Shown here piece by piece: positions 8,989 through 19,220 of a DNA stretch of 64,000 bases. Made by a program: the position numbers and the translations under genes. Each line of letters opens with the position of its first letter. The stretch's first letter is position 1. A model generated the notes under the pieces. The model was not told where the DNA came from, searched no databases, and saw only the letters and a program-made list of their open reading frames with translations. Source of the stretch: Companilactobacillus kimchii DSM 13961 = JCM 10707 (GTDB lineage Bacteria > Bacillota > Bacilli > Lactobacillales > Lactobacillaceae); NCBI RefSeq assembly GCF_001435445.1, contig NZ_AZDH01000001.1, positions 124,001 through 188,000 on the forward strand. Reading direction: 5' to 3'.

Positions 8989-9034
8989 AGCAACTATTTA
9001 GAAACGTAAATACGCTTTGCTCTAAATAGTTGCT
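8989..9034 (-). terminator. Terminator of guaB
   Basis: AGCAACTATTTAGA pairs perfectly with TCTAAATAGTTGCT over an 18-base loop. On the minus strand it is followed by TGTTTTATTTTTC, just after guaB. Confidence 0.8.
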
Positions 9035-9042
9035 GCTATTTG

Positions 9043-10548
<1,506 letters not shown>

Positions 10549-10605
10549 CTAAATATAGGTAAAATTTATAAATATGTTATCCGATTTTTCTACGATAGTC
10601 AATCA

Positions 10606-10632
10606 ATAAAAAAAGACTATCGTCATAACGAC
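10606..10632 (-). terminator. Terminator of the small membrane protein gene
   Basis: Read on the minus strand, CTGTCGT-tatg-ACGATAG is followed by TCTTTTTTTATTG. A second overlapping dyad, ACGATAGTC (10592-10600) with GACTATCGT (10615-10623), is perfect and could form an alternative fold. Confidence 0.65.
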
Positions 10633-10636
10633 AGCC

Positions 10637-10993
10637 TTATTCATACATTTTTATTGCTATAACTTTATAATTCCATAAATTTTGTTTTTTTAAATAAAAA
10701 TCAAATCGGCGTTTCTTTAAATATAATTTATACTGTATAACATCGTTTTGTTTAGAAACATATTCGTTAAGCCGGTGCAATTCGTGGTCGTTATTTCTCT
10801 TCAAATAAGAAGAAGTTTTCTCATCCAAAGCAATATCATCAATCTTTTGATGATTGGCTAAGGCATCCTTACAGGCAAACTCCATTCTCTTACGAATTAG
10901 GTCATTTAGAACTAGCAAAATAATTATAATTATCATTACTAGTAACAACAAGCCACCACATATTTCTGTCATTTCTACACTTGAAACACTCAT
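10637..10993 (-). CDS. Hypothetical membrane-anchored protein
   Basis: A short protein (118 residues from the ATG at 10993; a GTG four codons upstream is also possible) that I do not recognise. One N-terminal transmembrane helix (GGLLLLVMIIIIILLVL) is followed by about 80 mostly charged residues with several Tyr/Lys clusters (YLKKRRFDFYLKKQNLWNYK), likely cytoplasmic and helical. No clear ribosome binding site precedes any start, so expression level and exact start are uncertain. It sits alone between guaB and a MazG-like gene. Confidence 0.5.
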   Translation of the reverse strand: MSVSSVEMTEICGGLLLLVMIIIIILLVLNDLIRKRMEFACKDALANHQKIDDIALDEKTSSYLKRNNDHELHRLNEYVSKQNDVIQYKLYLKKRRFDFYLKKQNLWNYKVIAIKMYE

Positions 10994-11124
10994 AACAATC
11001 AACACTTTTATATTTATTTTAATTAAATAATATCATGATGATATTATTGTTATCAAATTCTCGGCTTCTATTCCCCTTGTGTGGTAAGATTCTTTTACAC
11101 AACGTTTTAGGGGGAACTTATAAT

Positions 11125-11436
11125 ATGAGAAAATTGGTTCGGGATAAAATACCCAATATTATTAACGACGATTCTAAATTTGAAGTACTTTCAAACGACG
11201 ATTACCGCCTCTCTTTACGTGAGAAAGCAGTTGAAGAAGCTACCGAGGTAAAAACGGCTAGCACTCGTGCTAACTTAGTCGAAGAATTAGGGGACTTGGA
11301 AGAAGTTATTCGCGCCATTCTCGACGATGCTTCAATCACTTACGAAGAAATGGACAGCCTTAGACATGCTAAAATCAATCAAAAAGGTAAATTTACTGAA
11401 AAATTTGCTATGATAAACACTAAAGAAGAATCATAA
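11125..11436 (+). CDS. MazG/PRA-PH-like nucleotide pyrophosphohydrolase
   Basis: A protein of 103 residues starting at an ATG after AGGGGGAAC; the longer frame upstream has no ribosome site. The opening MRKLVRDKIP and the helical EKAVEEATEVKTA plus LVEELGDLEEVIRAIL segments carry the E-x-x-E...E-x-x-D magnesium-binding pattern of the all-alpha NTP pyrophosphatases, close to the phosphoribosyl-ATP pyrophosphohydrolase-like house-cleaning group. It probably hydrolyses non-canonical or excess NTPs. No his genes are nearby, so a role in histidine synthesis is unlikely. Confidence 0.8.
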   Translation: MRKLVRDKIPNIINDDSKFEVLSNDDYRLSLREKAVEEATEVKTASTRANLVEELGDLEEVIRAILDDASITYEEMDSLRHAKINQKGKFTEKFAMINTKEES

Positions 11437-11457
11437 GCTTTTGGTTCTTCTTTTTTG
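11423..11457 (+). terminator. Terminator of the MazG-like gene
   Basis: AAGAAGAATC pairs with GGTTCTTCTT, followed by a T-run; the left arm overlaps the last codons. Confidence 0.7.
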
Positions 11458-11528
11458 TTCCCATTGTATGATTTTTTAAAACAGGCTAATATAATACTTA
11501 TACTTTTTAATATAGAAAGAAGATTAAA

Positions 11529-11900
11529 ATGCAAATCCTAACTTTATTTTTAGTTGCACTAGTCGCCTTAGAACATATTGGCATTGCTGGTCTTGAAATG
11601 TTTGCTAAACCAGAACAACAAGCCAAGGCTTTTGATATGCCCTTGGACTTCGTTAAAAACGAACATGCCAAAACTGCTCTAGCTAACCAAGGTATTTATA
11701 ACGGTGCTTTAGGCCTCTTAATTCTGGCAATGATTCTTTTCTTCACTGGTACAACTTTGAAAATCATCATGATCTTATTGATGCTTTATGTCATCATCGT
11801 GGCAATTTACGGTGCTATGACAGCTACTAGAAAGATTATTTTTCTACAAGGATTACCCGCTCTAATAGCTTTGATTTTCGTACTCTTCTTTTACCGTTAA
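11529..11900 (+). CDS. DUF1304-family membrane protein
   Basis: A 123-residue protein with four hydrophobic helices. The opening LVALVALEHIGIAGLEMF, the LANQGIYNGALGLLI segment and the TATRKIIFLQGLPALIALI end are the recognisable DUF1304 pattern found widely in lactobacilli and bacilli. Function unknown. A GAAAGAAG ribosome site precedes the ATG. It lies 36 bases upstream of the flippase gene on the same strand and may be co-transcribed with it. Confidence 0.8.
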   Translation: MQILTLFLVALVALEHIGIAGLEMFAKPEQQAKAFDMPLDFVKNEHAKTALANQGIYNGALGLLILAMILFFTGTTLKIIMILLMLYVIIVAIYGAMTATRKIIFLQGLPALIALIFVLFFYR

Positions 11901-11936
11901 CCAAAAGCTTCTATAATATAAGTAATTTTATAAAGA

Positions 11937-13562
11937 ATGGATAAAAAAATGAAAAAAGATTCATTACTAAAAAGTTCCCTGTGGATTTCCATTAGTGGAA
12001 TTATTTCCCGTATTCTAGCGGTTGTTTATATCATTCCCTGGAATATCTGGATCGGTCCGTTAGCTGTTAACGCGGCTAATGCTATGTACGGAAAAGTTTA
12101 TAACATTTATAATCTCTTTTTGATTATCGCCACAGCAGGTATTCCTTCAGCTATTTCTAAAGAAGTCGCTGCTCATAATGCCTTAGGACGCTTTGATCAA
12201 AGTGAAAAGCTCTTCAAGAAGTACAGTTTCTACATGACCTTAGTTGGTATCGGTTGTGCTGCAATCATGTTCTTCGGTGCTAAATATGTTGCCATCGTTT
12301 TGGCAGCCGGCGATATGCGTGTTGTAACGCCTATTAAATATTTGAGTGTTGCGATGCTAATTATTCCAGCTCTAGGTATTTTGAGAGGTTACATTCAAGG
12401 TTATGCCTTCATTTCCTACTCAGCCTTTTCTCAAGTTATCGAACAGATTGCCCGTGTGGCTTACATGCTTTATGCCACATACACAATCATGATTTTGCAA
12501 AAGGGTAATTATATCTCTGCTGTTAACCAATCAACGCTTGCTTCATTTATCGGTGCCACGTTGGCTTATGTCTTCCTACTTTGGATTCGTGTCAAAGTTA
12601 GACGTTCAGTAACAATCGACGATATCAAGACAAAAGATGATTTACCTACCGATGAAACTATCGATATCAACTTTGGTTCAATGTTGCGTTCGGCTATTCC
12701 ATTTTTGCTAGTCGACACTATCATGACCGTCTTACAACTATTCGATCAAACAACTTTCACATGGATCTATCAATTAATTCTTCATGCTAGTGAAAAAACA
12801 ATTGATAATCTCTATGCGATGTTCGGATTCCAAGCTAATAAAATTATTATGGTCCTTGTTTCCCTTGCCATCTCCGTATCTGCTTCTGTTATTCCAGCTC
12901 TATCGGCTATGGTCAGCAAGAAAGTTTCCAATGAATATATTCAGAATTTCATGCGTAAAATCGTTCAATTCACAGTCTTCATCATTCTTCCAGCTACTTT
13001 CGGAGTAATGGCTATCAGTCGCCAACTCTGGACTGCTTTCGTCTTCTACGATCAAAGTATCCTCGGTTCAAAAGTTCTGATAGTTTCGTGTTTTGAAGCC
13101 TTCTTCTACTGTTTATTCATGATTTTGGAAAATATTCTTCAGGTTACTCACCATATGAAGAAATCAATGATTTACCTAGTGATCGCCTATCTACTAAAAA
13201 TTGTGCTTCAATTACCATTAACCTTGGCTCTAGGTGTTTATGGACCGGTCGTTGCGACAACTATTGCTTTTGTAATTATGAGTCATTTCGCCTTTAGACT
13301 TATCAACAAAGAGTTTGCAATTGTTGATAAGGAATTAGGTAAAAAGTTAATTCACATCCTCATCGATGGTTTAATTATGCTAGTCGTCGTGGTCGTTGCA
13401 AACTTACTAATTGTTCAAGTAATTTCCGACGCTACCAAGGTTGGAGCAATCATCGTTATTGCTATCTGTGGAGTCCTCGGTATCTTAGTTTATGGTTTCC
13501 TCAGTTACAAAGATGGTTCACTCAACATTCTTAAAGATATTCGTGATACTAAGATTTATTAA
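11937..13562 (+). CDS. Polysaccharide/lipid II flippase of the MOP superfamily (YtgP/SpoVB-like)
   Basis: A 541-residue integral membrane protein with about fourteen helices. The start LLKSSLWISISGIISRILAVVYIIPW, the internal GIPSAISKEVAAHNALG and the mid-protein QANKIIMVLVSLAISVSASVIPALS are hallmarks of the YtgP/SpoVB branch of MOP exporters, which flip undecaprenyl-linked peptidoglycan or polysaccharide precursors. In Bacillus the YtgP type is the MurJ equivalent, so a lipid II flippase is a good guess. The ribosome site is weak at the ATG used here; an ATG four codons downstream is possible. Confidence 0.87.
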   Translation: MDKKMKKDSLLKSSLWISISGIISRILAVVYIIPWNIWIGPLAVNAANAMYGKVYNIYNLFLIIATAGIPSAISKEVAAHNALGRFDQSEKLFKKYSFYMTLVGIGCAAIMFFGAKYVAIVLAAGDMRVVTPIKYLSVAMLIIPALGILRGYIQGYAFISYSAFSQVIEQIARVAYMLYATYTIMILQKGNYISAVNQSTLASFIGATLAYVFLLWIRVKVRRSVTIDDIKTKDDLPTDETIDINFGSMLRSAIPFLLVDTIMTVLQLFDQTTFTWIYQLILHASEKTIDNLYAMFGFQANKIIMVLVSLAISVSASVIPALSAMVSKKVSNEYIQNFMRKIVQFTVFIILPATFGVMAISRQLWTAFVFYDQSILGSKVLIVSCFEAFFYCLFMILENILQVTHHMKKSMIYLVIAYLLKIVLQLPLTLALGVYGPVVATTIAFVIMSHFAFRLINKEFAIVDKELGKKLIHILIDGLIMLVVVVVANLLIVQVISDATKVGAIIVIAICGVLGILVYGFLSYKDGSLNILKDIRDTKIY

Positions 13563-13569
13563 TTTAGAT

Positions 13570-13605
13570 CAAAAAAGGAAAACCGCTAAAGGTTTTCCTT
13601 TTTTA
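13570..13605. terminator. Bidirectional terminator
   Basis: AAAAAAGGAAAACC and GGTTTTCCTTTTTT form a 14-bp stem over a short loop, between the convergent flippase and WxL genes. Confidence 0.9.
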
Positions 13606-13610
13606 TTTTT

Positions 13611-16082
13611 CTAAGCCGAGTCTACCATTTGCCACGTTATGGTTCCGTTATAGTTACCTGACTTAGTACTGCTATCCATCTTTAGTTTCCAAGAACCAGC
13701 CCCAATATACTCTGATAAATCTAAATTATCTTGACCGCCTGAGAAACTCTCTGACTGAATCCTTGTTCCGTTTGCCAAAATTGGTTGCCACGTTCCAAAA
13801 TCAGTAACACTTGTTTGGCGTTGACGGAAGAATAAAATATTTCCCAAATTGTTACTTAAAGTATCTCCATCACTATTTTTCATCTGTGAATTAGGATCGG
13901 TATTATCGTAAGATACGGAAATCATGAACGGATTGTCTGTCGGATGATTAACAATCAACTCACCATCAGTCTTAACGTTATTGGCTTCCAAGCTGGTACC
14001 TGAAAAGTTATGTGTTCCAAAATCAATCATTTGTGGGACTGACGTAATGCCATCAACATTTTCAATTGAAACTTCAGCGTTATTAGAAATTAGATCATCC
14101 AAATCTTTATTGGCTACGACTCCACCTTTCAAAGTAGCATTAGTCGTTATCTTACCAACTGCTGCTGAAGTAACTTTGGCTTTGTTCTCGACAATAACCG
14201 ACTCGCCGGCTTTTACTTCTCTGACAACTCCAGTATTAGTACCACCTTGCGGGTAACTATTTCCATCAGCTCCTGTAACGGTAATATCGTAAGGCGTACC
14301 CAAGCTGCTTGGCAAATTACTGATCATATTCGTGGCACTGGTTAGTGGATGTGTACTATCGTTCGCAACTTCAAATTTTGTTTTATAACTGATTACATCT
14401 CCTACTTTAGCGGTAGTTTGATTAGCATAATCTGTTTCCTTATTAGTTTCATTTTTAACTTGGCGTGTAAAATTATAATTGAAAGCTAATTTCTCAATCG
14501 GTACATCAACTGAAGCTAAATATTTTTTCTGTGTTGTTCCAGACACTTTTTGATCAGTTCCATAGAACTGTGCTGTATTCTTAATTGTCGTTCCGGCTCC
14601 ACTTTCAACGACAACTTCAAAAGTTATCGTTGCGGATTCGTTATCCTTTAGAGAATAACCCGGCATAACAGTTAAAATTCGATTTGTATCATCATAACTG
14701 GTAGCAGGAACTGCAGTGAAGTTAGTGCCATCGTTAGATTTTTTTATTGTTGAAGCATCTATTTGTAATCCTTCAGGAATTTCATCGATCAATTTGTCAT
14801 AGGACCACTCTGATCCGTAACCATTATTAGTCACTTTCATCGTAAATTTCAAACGATCTCCGACTTCATTTTTACCTGTGGAATTAGTTTTATTAGTATA
14901 GGTTTTTGAAACGGCCGGTGAAGCAGAAGATTGTGGCATTGCTCCCATGGTTGAAACAAAGTGAGCTGTCTGTCCCGGTTCCAAAGTAGTAGGATTCCAT
15001 TTCAGTGCATATGCTGTATCAACGACTCTCGGCGAACCATCACTAGTTTTGAAAAGTGAAGTTCCGTAAGCATTATTGTCTTTCTCAGCTCCTGAGCCAT
15101 CAATACTACTTTGATTCTTGCTGTTCTTGAAACCATCCAACCAATTAGTCGGATTAGTTAATAAATCTCTAGCGACTCCCGTATACTGATCAAATCCATC
15201 CTTAACTTTATTAGTAATTAAAAGAGTGTATCTATCTGACGAATCAGCTCTAGAAGTAATAATCAGTCCACGACTTTCACCCATATCATAAATATATGAC
15301 TGATCAGTTTTTCCCATTAATCCTAAAGCCGTATCTTCAGCAAACATCGTTGTGAATTTCTGTGTCGTTGAACTTGAATTATAAACATACATTTCTCTTT
15401 GAACAACAGCACCATTGTTTGGATCAGCGCGCATTAATAACTCAATTTTTAAATCAAACACTCCATAGGTCTTACTATTACGTTTCAAATCACCAACAAT
15501 TTTGTAAGCAGCATTTCCATTCTGATCGGTTCCTATATAATATTTTTTATTAGTCATCCGATTAGTTGGATCCGTCCCTGAAAATTGTGATGGCAAAACA
15601 GAATATTCCATCGCTGTAACTTTCGTCGTTGTTGAATCAGACGGTACAATCATAAAATCCGGTGACAAGGATGAGGCTAAACTACGATTAGTTTCAATAC
15701 TGCTTCCCGCACGATTTTGGAAAAGTGCATTGACGTATTTATCGCCCTTTTTCAAAAAGACATCCATCTTAGAATATTGAACCGAATTACCACTTGCTAT
15801 TGAATCTTTAATAATTGAATCATCGCCACCATTTAAAAAATATGGTAACTCACTGGAATTAGAGTTATATCCTTGAGCTAATCCAAAAGTATAACCTAAA
15901 TCCAAATTATCTCCCATCGGTAACAAACCAACTTGTGTCGTTTGACTAGACGGGGCATACCAGTTATTTATTCCATCATCTATTTCCGCAGCCTGTACAT
16001 TGCGAATTGAAGGCATGCCAAATATAGCCACTAGAAATAAGAGTAAAGATAATATTATTTGCTGTATTCTATTGGGTTTCAT
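13611..16082 (-). CDS. Secreted WxL-domain surface protein with DUF11-type repeats
   Basis: An 823-residue exported protein with a signal peptide (IILSLLLFLVAIFGMPSIRNVQA, cleavage after residue 32 or so). The middle holds beta-sandwich modules of the conserved-repeat (DUF11) kind: GDRLKFTMKVTNNG, followed by LIDEIPEGLQID and later a second copy beginning VGDVISYKTKFEV. The C-terminal 130 residues form a WxL domain, with a first motif WKLKM and the terminal YNGTITWQMV, which binds peptidoglycan non-covalently. There is no LPxTG anchor. The gene is an orphan: usual WxL-cluster partners (DUF916, small LPxTG and further WxL proteins) are absent. The start is the ATG after AGGTGGAGG. A cre-like site lies upstream. 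Confidence 0.83.
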   Translation of the reverse strand: MKPNRIQQIILSLLLFLVAIFGMPSIRNVQAAEIDDGINNWYAPSSQTTQVGLLPMGDNLDLGYTFGLAQGYNSNSSELPYFLNGGDDSIIKDSIASGNSVQYSKMDVFLKKGDKYVNALFQNRAGSSIETNRSLASSLSPDFMIVPSDSTTTKVTAMEYSVLPSQFSGTDPTNRMTNKKYYIGTDQNGNAAYKIVGDLKRNSKTYGVFDLKIELLMRADPNNGAVVQREMYVYNSSSTTQKFTTMFAEDTALGLMGKTDQSYIYDMGESRGLIITSRADSSDRYTLLITNKVKDGFDQYTGVARDLLTNPTNWLDGFKNSKNQSSIDGSGAEKDNNAYGTSLFKTSDGSPRVVDTAYALKWNPTTLEPGQTAHFVSTMGAMPQSSASPAVSKTYTNKTNSTGKNEVGDRLKFTMKVTNNGYGSEWSYDKLIDEIPEGLQIDASTIKKSNDGTNFTAVPATSYDDTNRILTVMPGYSLKDNESATITFEVVVESGAGTTIKNTAQFYGTDQKVSGTTQKKYLASVDVPIEKLAFNYNFTRQVKNETNKETDYANQTTAKVGDVISYKTKFEVANDSTHPLTSATNMISNLPSSLGTPYDITVTGADGNSYPQGGTNTGVVREVKAGESVIVENKAKVTSAAVGKITTNATLKGGVVANKDLDDLISNNAEVSIENVDGITSVPQMIDFGTHNFSGTSLEANNVKTDGELIVNHPTDNPFMISVSYDNTDPNSQMKNSDGDTLSNNLGNILFFRQRQTSVTDFGTWQPILANGTRIQSESFSGGQDNLDLSEYIGAGSWKLKMDSSTKSGNYNGTITWQMVDSA

Positions 16083-16129
16083 ATCCTCCACCTATCTAAA
16101 TTAAGAATAATAATTATGATTAATTATAA

Positions 16130-16144
16130 ATGGAAGCGCTTATA
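16130..16144. promoter_or_regulatory. Candidate cre (CcpA) site upstream of the WxL gene
   Basis: ATGGAAGCGCTTATA matches the cre consensus WTGNAANCGNWNNCW at all but one position. It lies about 48 bases before the WxL start codon, so carbon catabolite repression is plausible. Confidence 0.55.
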
Positions 16145-16285
16145 AATATTATTCAAGACGGGCAAAAATATTTTTACATTTTTGATAACTAGGAATATGC
16201 CATTTTGTATCATTATTTCTATGAGATTATAAATAGAAGTATACTAATCAAGTATCAAAATATTGTTAACCAGGAGATACTACTT

Positions 16286-16762
16286 ATGGCATATGACAAA
16301 AGATTTATGGATTTAGCCGCTCAAGAGGCTCAAAAGAATGTGGGAACACAGATTGGTGGACCCTTTGGTACTGTTATTGTTAAAGATGGAGAAATTATTG
16401 CACAAGGTCGTAATCATGTCCTAGCAAATCACGATCCTTCAGCACATGGAGAAATCACAACCATTAGAAAAGCTTGCGAAAAATTAGGAACACACGATTT
16501 ATCCGGCTGTGAATTATATACCAATGCCTACCCCTGCCCAATGTGTTTAGGTGCTATTATTTGGTCTAACATCAAAACTTGTTACTACGGTAATACCGCT
16601 GAAGATGCTAAGGACATTGGCTTCAGAGACGATTTCATTTACAAATTCTTATCCGATGGTTTGAAGGATAAAAAAGTTTTGAATCTTGAACAACATGACA
16701 GAGATACGACTATCAAGGCTTTCAATAATTTCAAAGAGGATTCATCACATACAATTTATTAA
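16286..16762 (+). CDS. Nucleoside/guanine deaminase (cytidine deaminase superfamily)
   Basis: A 158-residue zinc-dependent cytoplasmic deaminase. The active-site HGEITTIRKAC (zinc His and the proton-shuttle Glu) and PCPMCLGAIIW (two zinc Cys) are intact. The overall layout, including the IGFRDDFIYKFL tail region, is closest to guanine deaminase (GuaD type, guanine to xanthine), with tRNA adenosine deaminase less likely. AGGAGAT precedes the ATG at 16286; the longer frame upstream has no ribosome site. Monocistronic. Confidence 0.87.
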   Translation: MAYDKRFMDLAAQEAQKNVGTQIGGPFGTVIVKDGEIIAQGRNHVLANHDPSAHGEITTIRKACEKLGTHDLSGCELYTNAYPCPMCLGAIIWSNIKTCYYGNTAEDAKDIGFRDDFIYKFLSDGLKDKKVLNLEQHDRDTTIKAFNNFKEDSSHTIY

Positions 16763-16768
16763 TCGATT

Positions 16769-16818
16769 AAAATACCTCATAACAAGTAGATATTGTTCTA
16801 AATGTTATGAGGTATTTT
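16769..16818. terminator. Bidirectional terminator
   Basis: AATACCTCATAACA pairs perfectly with TGTTATGAGGTATT, flanked by A- and T-runs, between the convergent deaminase and MFS genes. Confidence 0.87.
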
Positions 16819-16819
16819 T

Positions 16820-18034
16820 CTATTTCATAAATTTCTTTCCTACGATTTCCAATAGGAAGAATGTCAAAAGTAAACTAACTATTCCATTGATTAAGAAAAT
16901 CATTTGATAATTAACTTTTGAAAATACAATACTGAAAATAAATACTGCAATTGGTGTAAGTATCTGCGAAGCGGTATACATTGAGGTATTAACCTTCCCA
17001 AGGTCCCCTTCTGGAACTGTCTTTTGTATATAAGTAAACATTGGAGGTTGAGACATAGCATCGAACACACCTATAACAAATTCAAAGAATGCAAAAATGA
17101 ATAAAACATAGTGTGGTAAGGTAAATAACATCAATCCTAAAATAAGTAGTTGTATACTAGTTACCCAATACATATTTCTTATGAATCCAAAAGTATTTTT
17201 CAAAGTAACTATTGTAATAATAATTCCACCAATAAGAGCTCCAATAGAATAGATTCCTTCAATATTTCCACTGATTGTCGTTGAATATTTCAACGTATGT
17301 ATAACAACATAAGGCATGCCTATAACAAGAGCCGTACTAGTAATATTGAGACACATCGTTACTATTAAAAAGAAAAGTACCGTCGGATATTTATTTAATG
17401 ATTTAAAAATATTCAAGTTTTGAATTTTCTTTTTAGTTTTATCTATCGGATTATCATCGAAGTGAGTTGCAATTGTTAAAAATAAAGTCATTATTTCCGT
17501 CACAATTTGCAAAACAATCATCCATTTAAAATCCATAATTCCAAATAAAAACCCTGCTATCGCTGGCGCCAAAATACTTGATACTGTTGCCGCCGTCGAT
17601 TCAATAGAATTAAGTTTCTGGATATGTTCAACTGTTACAATCTGTGGGGTAGATGATAAATATGAAATAGTAAAAAAACGGGCCGTAATATTATTCAAAC
17701 ACACAACAACAATTGCCGAGATGAGAATATTGGTATTAAATAATTCAAAAGCTAAAAAATATACAATGAGAGTTAAAATCAACACACTTTCGGCAATCAA
17801 GGCAATATGTTTTCTTTGATAACTGTCAACTGTATTTCCTACCCAAGGGGCTACAAGTACACCGACTAATGGTCCAATGATCAAGCTTGTTCCGTACCCC
17901 ATAGCTGATCCAGTGACTTGTAATAATTTTAAAGACAGTGCGTAGTTAAATATCGATGCCCCCAAATCATTAACAACCGTCGTAACTCCAGCTTTAACCA
18001 ATTGCTTCATCGTATCCGGTTCCGCTAATTCCAT
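16820..18034 (-). CDS. Major facilitator superfamily transporter
   Basis: A 404-residue protein with about twelve helices, starting at the ATG after GGGGGTGG; the longer frame is not supported by a ribosome site. The loop after helix 2 (GNTVDSYQRKHIAL) resembles the MFS signature D-x-x-x-R-(R/K), as seen in the macrolide/multidrug (MefA-like, MFS_3) efflux group. It is divergent from a PlcR-like regulator with about 290 bases between the starts, so the pump may be the regulator's target. Substrate unknown. Confidence 0.82.
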   Translation of the reverse strand: MELAEPDTMKQLVKAGVTTVVNDLGASIFNYALSLKLLQVTGSAMGYGTSLIIGPLVGVLVAPWVGNTVDSYQRKHIALIAESVLILTLIVYFLAFELFNTNILISAIVVVCLNNITARFFTISYLSSTPQIVTVEHIQKLNSIESTAATVSSILAPAIAGFLFGIMDFKWMIVLQIVTEIMTLFLTIATHFDDNPIDKTKKKIQNLNIFKSLNKYPTVLFFLIVTMCLNITSTALVIGMPYVVIHTLKYSTTISGNIEGIYSIGALIGGIIITIVTLKNTFGFIRNMYWVTSIQLLILGLMLFTLPHYVLFIFAFFEFVIGVFDAMSQPPMFTYIQKTVPEGDLGKVNTSMYTASQILTPIAVFIFSIVFSKVNYQMIFLINGIVSLLLTFFLLEIVGKKFMK

Positions 18035-18324
18035 ATATTCCACCCCCATATATATAAATTTATTAGTATTAGTTATAATCCTCATTAAAATAATTTTCAA
18101 TAGTATTCTAATATTTTTTTAATTGTATTAAATTATTTAATGCTTTGAAATTCACTCAAGATTAAAACCAAATAGATGCTCTCAGTGTTGCTATAAAATC
18201 AATATTAATCATAGATATGTTTTTATATTTAAGAATTGGGATATAATCAAAACATAAATACAAACATTTCTTACGTTGATTTATAAATTTATTTCAAATT
18301 CAATATTTTTTTAGAGGTATTCAA
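18035..18324. promoter_or_regulatory. Divergent promoter region, MFS pump / RRNPP regulator
   Basis: Very AT-rich (roughly 75%). It must carry both promoters. I looked for a small signal-peptide gene in both strands and found only frames under 12 codons with no ribosome site. Confidence 0.4.
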
Positions 18325-19179
18325 ATGATAGATGGAAATAAAATAAAACAAACCAGAAAAAAGATAGGTTTATCTCAATCTGATTTAGCCAAAGATATTA
18401 CCACACAGGGAACCATCAGTTCCCTAGAAAGAAATTCTACTTCTCCAGGAAGTACAATCTTAGTAAAATTATTAAATCGGCTAAATTTAAAGTTAAGTGA
18501 TGTTGTTATTAACGACATTGCTACTGAAAATGATCAGATTTTAATGCAGGCAGACCATTTTAGCATGAATTATAAATATCAAGAAGTTGTAGATTCATTA
18601 AAGAACTTTCAACAAACTGACGATAAAGACCAACAAGCTCATTATCAATTCTTAAAAACGGATGCCGAAATGTGGCTCACTAATAATTCTGATGATGCAA
18701 TATTCGGTTTCAATCAGTTATTGCTACTTCACGATGACATCTCTGACATATTTACCATTCTTGCAACCTGCGAATTAGGTGTGGCCTATAGCCAAAAGAA
18801 CGATATTAAGAAGGCTAATTTTTATTTCGAACAAACTGCATCATTATTTAAAAACTACAATACTAATAACAATCTCTTTTGGTCTCTATTAATTTACGAT
18901 AATTTGGGAATGTACTATGCCAATAATGACAAACTTGAAAAATGTATAGATATTACTACTTCTGGTTTAAATTTGGCCCAAAGAAACGGCAGCTCGTATT
19001 TTGTTGAATCATTCTACTACTTACTTTCAGAAATGGCAGAACAACAAGGTAAACAATCTGAGGCTATTCAATATGCGATTCAAGCCTATTCATTTGCTAA
19101 ATTCATAGGCAACCACTTAATAGGGGAAAAAGCATTGGCGTTTCTCAAGAAGAATGGCATTGATTATCTAAATCTATAA
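18325..19179 (+). CDS. XRE-family regulator with TPR-like domain (RRNPP/PlcR-Rgg type)
   Basis: A 284-residue protein. Residues 1-60 are an XRE helix-turn-helix (IKQTRKKIGLSQSDLAKDI...TISSLERN). The rest is all helical, with repeated paired helices such as ATCELGVAYSQKNDIKKANFYFEQT and YDNLGMYYANNDKLEKCIDIT that look like tetratricopeptide repeats. This is the architecture of peptide-sensing PlcR, PrgX and Rgg regulators. AGAGG precedes the ATG. It is divergent from an MFS transporter. The partner peptide, if any, was not found. Confidence 0.78.
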   Translation: MIDGNKIKQTRKKIGLSQSDLAKDITTQGTISSLERNSTSPGSTILVKLLNRLNLKLSDVVINDIATENDQILMQADHFSMNYKYQEVVDSLKNFQQTDDKDQQAHYQFLKTDAEMWLTNNSDDAIFGFNQLLLLHDDISDIFTILATCELGVAYSQKNDIKKANFYFEQTASLFKNYNTNNNLFWSLLIYDNLGMYYANNDKLEKCIDITTSGLNLAQRNGSSYFVESFYYLLSEMAEQQGKQSEAIQYAIQAYSFAKFIGNHLIGEKALAFLKKNGIDYLNL

Positions 19180-19181
19180 CA

Positions 19182-19220
19182 AAAAGCAAGAAGACAGAAT
19201 TATACTGCCTCCTTGCTTTT
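19182..19220. terminator. Bidirectional terminator
   Basis: AAAAAGCAAG..CAG and CTG..CTTGCTTTTT pair with small bulges; shared by the regulator and the convergent GH32 operon. Confidence 0.75.

Noticed and set aside
18221-18250. Nine-codon frame as an RRNPP signal peptide
   Set aside because: Too short for an exported pro-peptide and lacks a ribosome binding site.
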